Below, piece by piece: positions 12,517 to 12,656 of a stretch of 12,656 nucleotides of DNA. Origin of the DNA: an uncultured Campylobacter sp. GTDB taxonomy: Bacteria; Campylobacterota; Campylobacteria; Campylobacterales; Campylobacteraceae. Position 1 is the stretch's first letter; every line of letters begins with the position of its first letter. The stretch lies in contig UQBJ01000042.1 in NCBI GenBank assembly GCA_900539255.1, positions 1-12,656 of the forward strand, in the 5' to 3' direction. The notes under the pieces were generated by a model that worked only from the letters and a program-made list of their open reading frames with translations, was not told where the DNA came from and did not search any database. Both the position numbers and the translations under genes were made by a program.

Positions 12517-12577
12517 TAGCGGCAAAACCTTGCAAATTTGCTTAATTGTTGCGTTTTGCCTTTTATTTACCAAAAAA

Positions 12578-12610
12578 GTGCATAATTACACGGAATTTGC
12601 GTTTAAAGGA
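12578..12610 (+). promoter_or_regulatory. Possible promoter and ribosome binding site of the last gene
   Basis: GTGCATAATTACA at 12578-12590 resembles an extended -10 region (CATAAT at 12581-12586), though the TG spacing is one base short. AAAGGA at 12605-12610 is a good ribosome binding site, six bases before the ATG at 12617. The -10 call is weak; the ribosome binding site is convincing. Confidence 0.45.
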
Positions 12611-12616
12611 CAAAAG

Positions 12617-12656
12617 ATGAAAAATCTTACCAAAAATAGTGTTGCAAATGTAGCAA
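12617..12656 (+). CDS. Start of a divergent gene, truncated by the window end
   Basis: ATG at 12617 lies six bases after AAAGGA and opens a frame that stays open to the window end, giving MKNLTKNSVANVA. Thirteen residues are too few to name a product. It is transcribed away from pncB and shares the intergenic region that holds the inverted repeat. Confidence 0.55.
   Translation, partial: MKNLTKNSVANVA

Noticed and set aside
12439..12573. N-terminal extension of pncB
   Set aside because: It spans the extended -10 box and the inverted repeat. The family N-terminus and a good ribosome binding site begin at 12438.

Overview
The window looks like chromosomal DNA of a Campylobacterota member, most likely Campylobacter or a close relative. 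The signs are AT-rich DNA, a MOMP-type major porin, a Campylobacter-type chemoreceptor ending in KKKF, the futalosine-pathway gene mqnD, an adjacent thiL-truD pair, and extended -10 promoters (TGnTATAAT) without clear -35 boxes. Species cannot be fixed from the sequence alone.

Layout, left to right. 1-820: repeat DNA plus one doubtful small reading frame. 821-1687 (+): mqnD, menaquinone synthesis. 1688-2109: convergent gap with repeats. 2110-4122 (-): thiL then truD, cofactor and tRNA modification housekeeping. 4123-5463: a 1.3-kb gene-free block packed with three repeat families and one clear rho-independent terminator. 5464-6738 (-): major outer-membrane porin with strong ribosome binding site and promoter. 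6739-7490: gap with an operator-like palindrome, orphan promoter-like boxes and another repeat. 7491-9494 (-): dCache chemoreceptor. 9495-10240: gap with an 11-bp tandem array and another repeat. 10241-12438 (-): pncB, a possible 29-codon mini-gene, and pcm, probably one transcript. 12617-end (+): the first codons of a divergent gene.

The genes are ordinary housekeeping or surface functions that do not form one pathway: respiratory quinone synthesis, thiamine diphosphate, pseudouridine, porin, chemotaxis, NAD salvage and protein repair. The notable part is the DNA between them. Confident genes cover only about 65% of the window. Every gap longer than about 300 bases is filled with short palindromic elements. 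Family A ends read as TGTCATTTTGAGC / GCTCAGTATGACA and family B as GTCATTGCGAG / CGTGGCAATCCA. The two often occur joined in a fixed A-then-B order. Within a conserved frame both families carry interchangeable, internally complementary hairpins. A third hairpin family (C) is clustered behind the porin, and a hairpin resembling it contains the porin stop codon. No defence system, CRISPR array, tRNA, rRNA, transposase or phage gene was seen.
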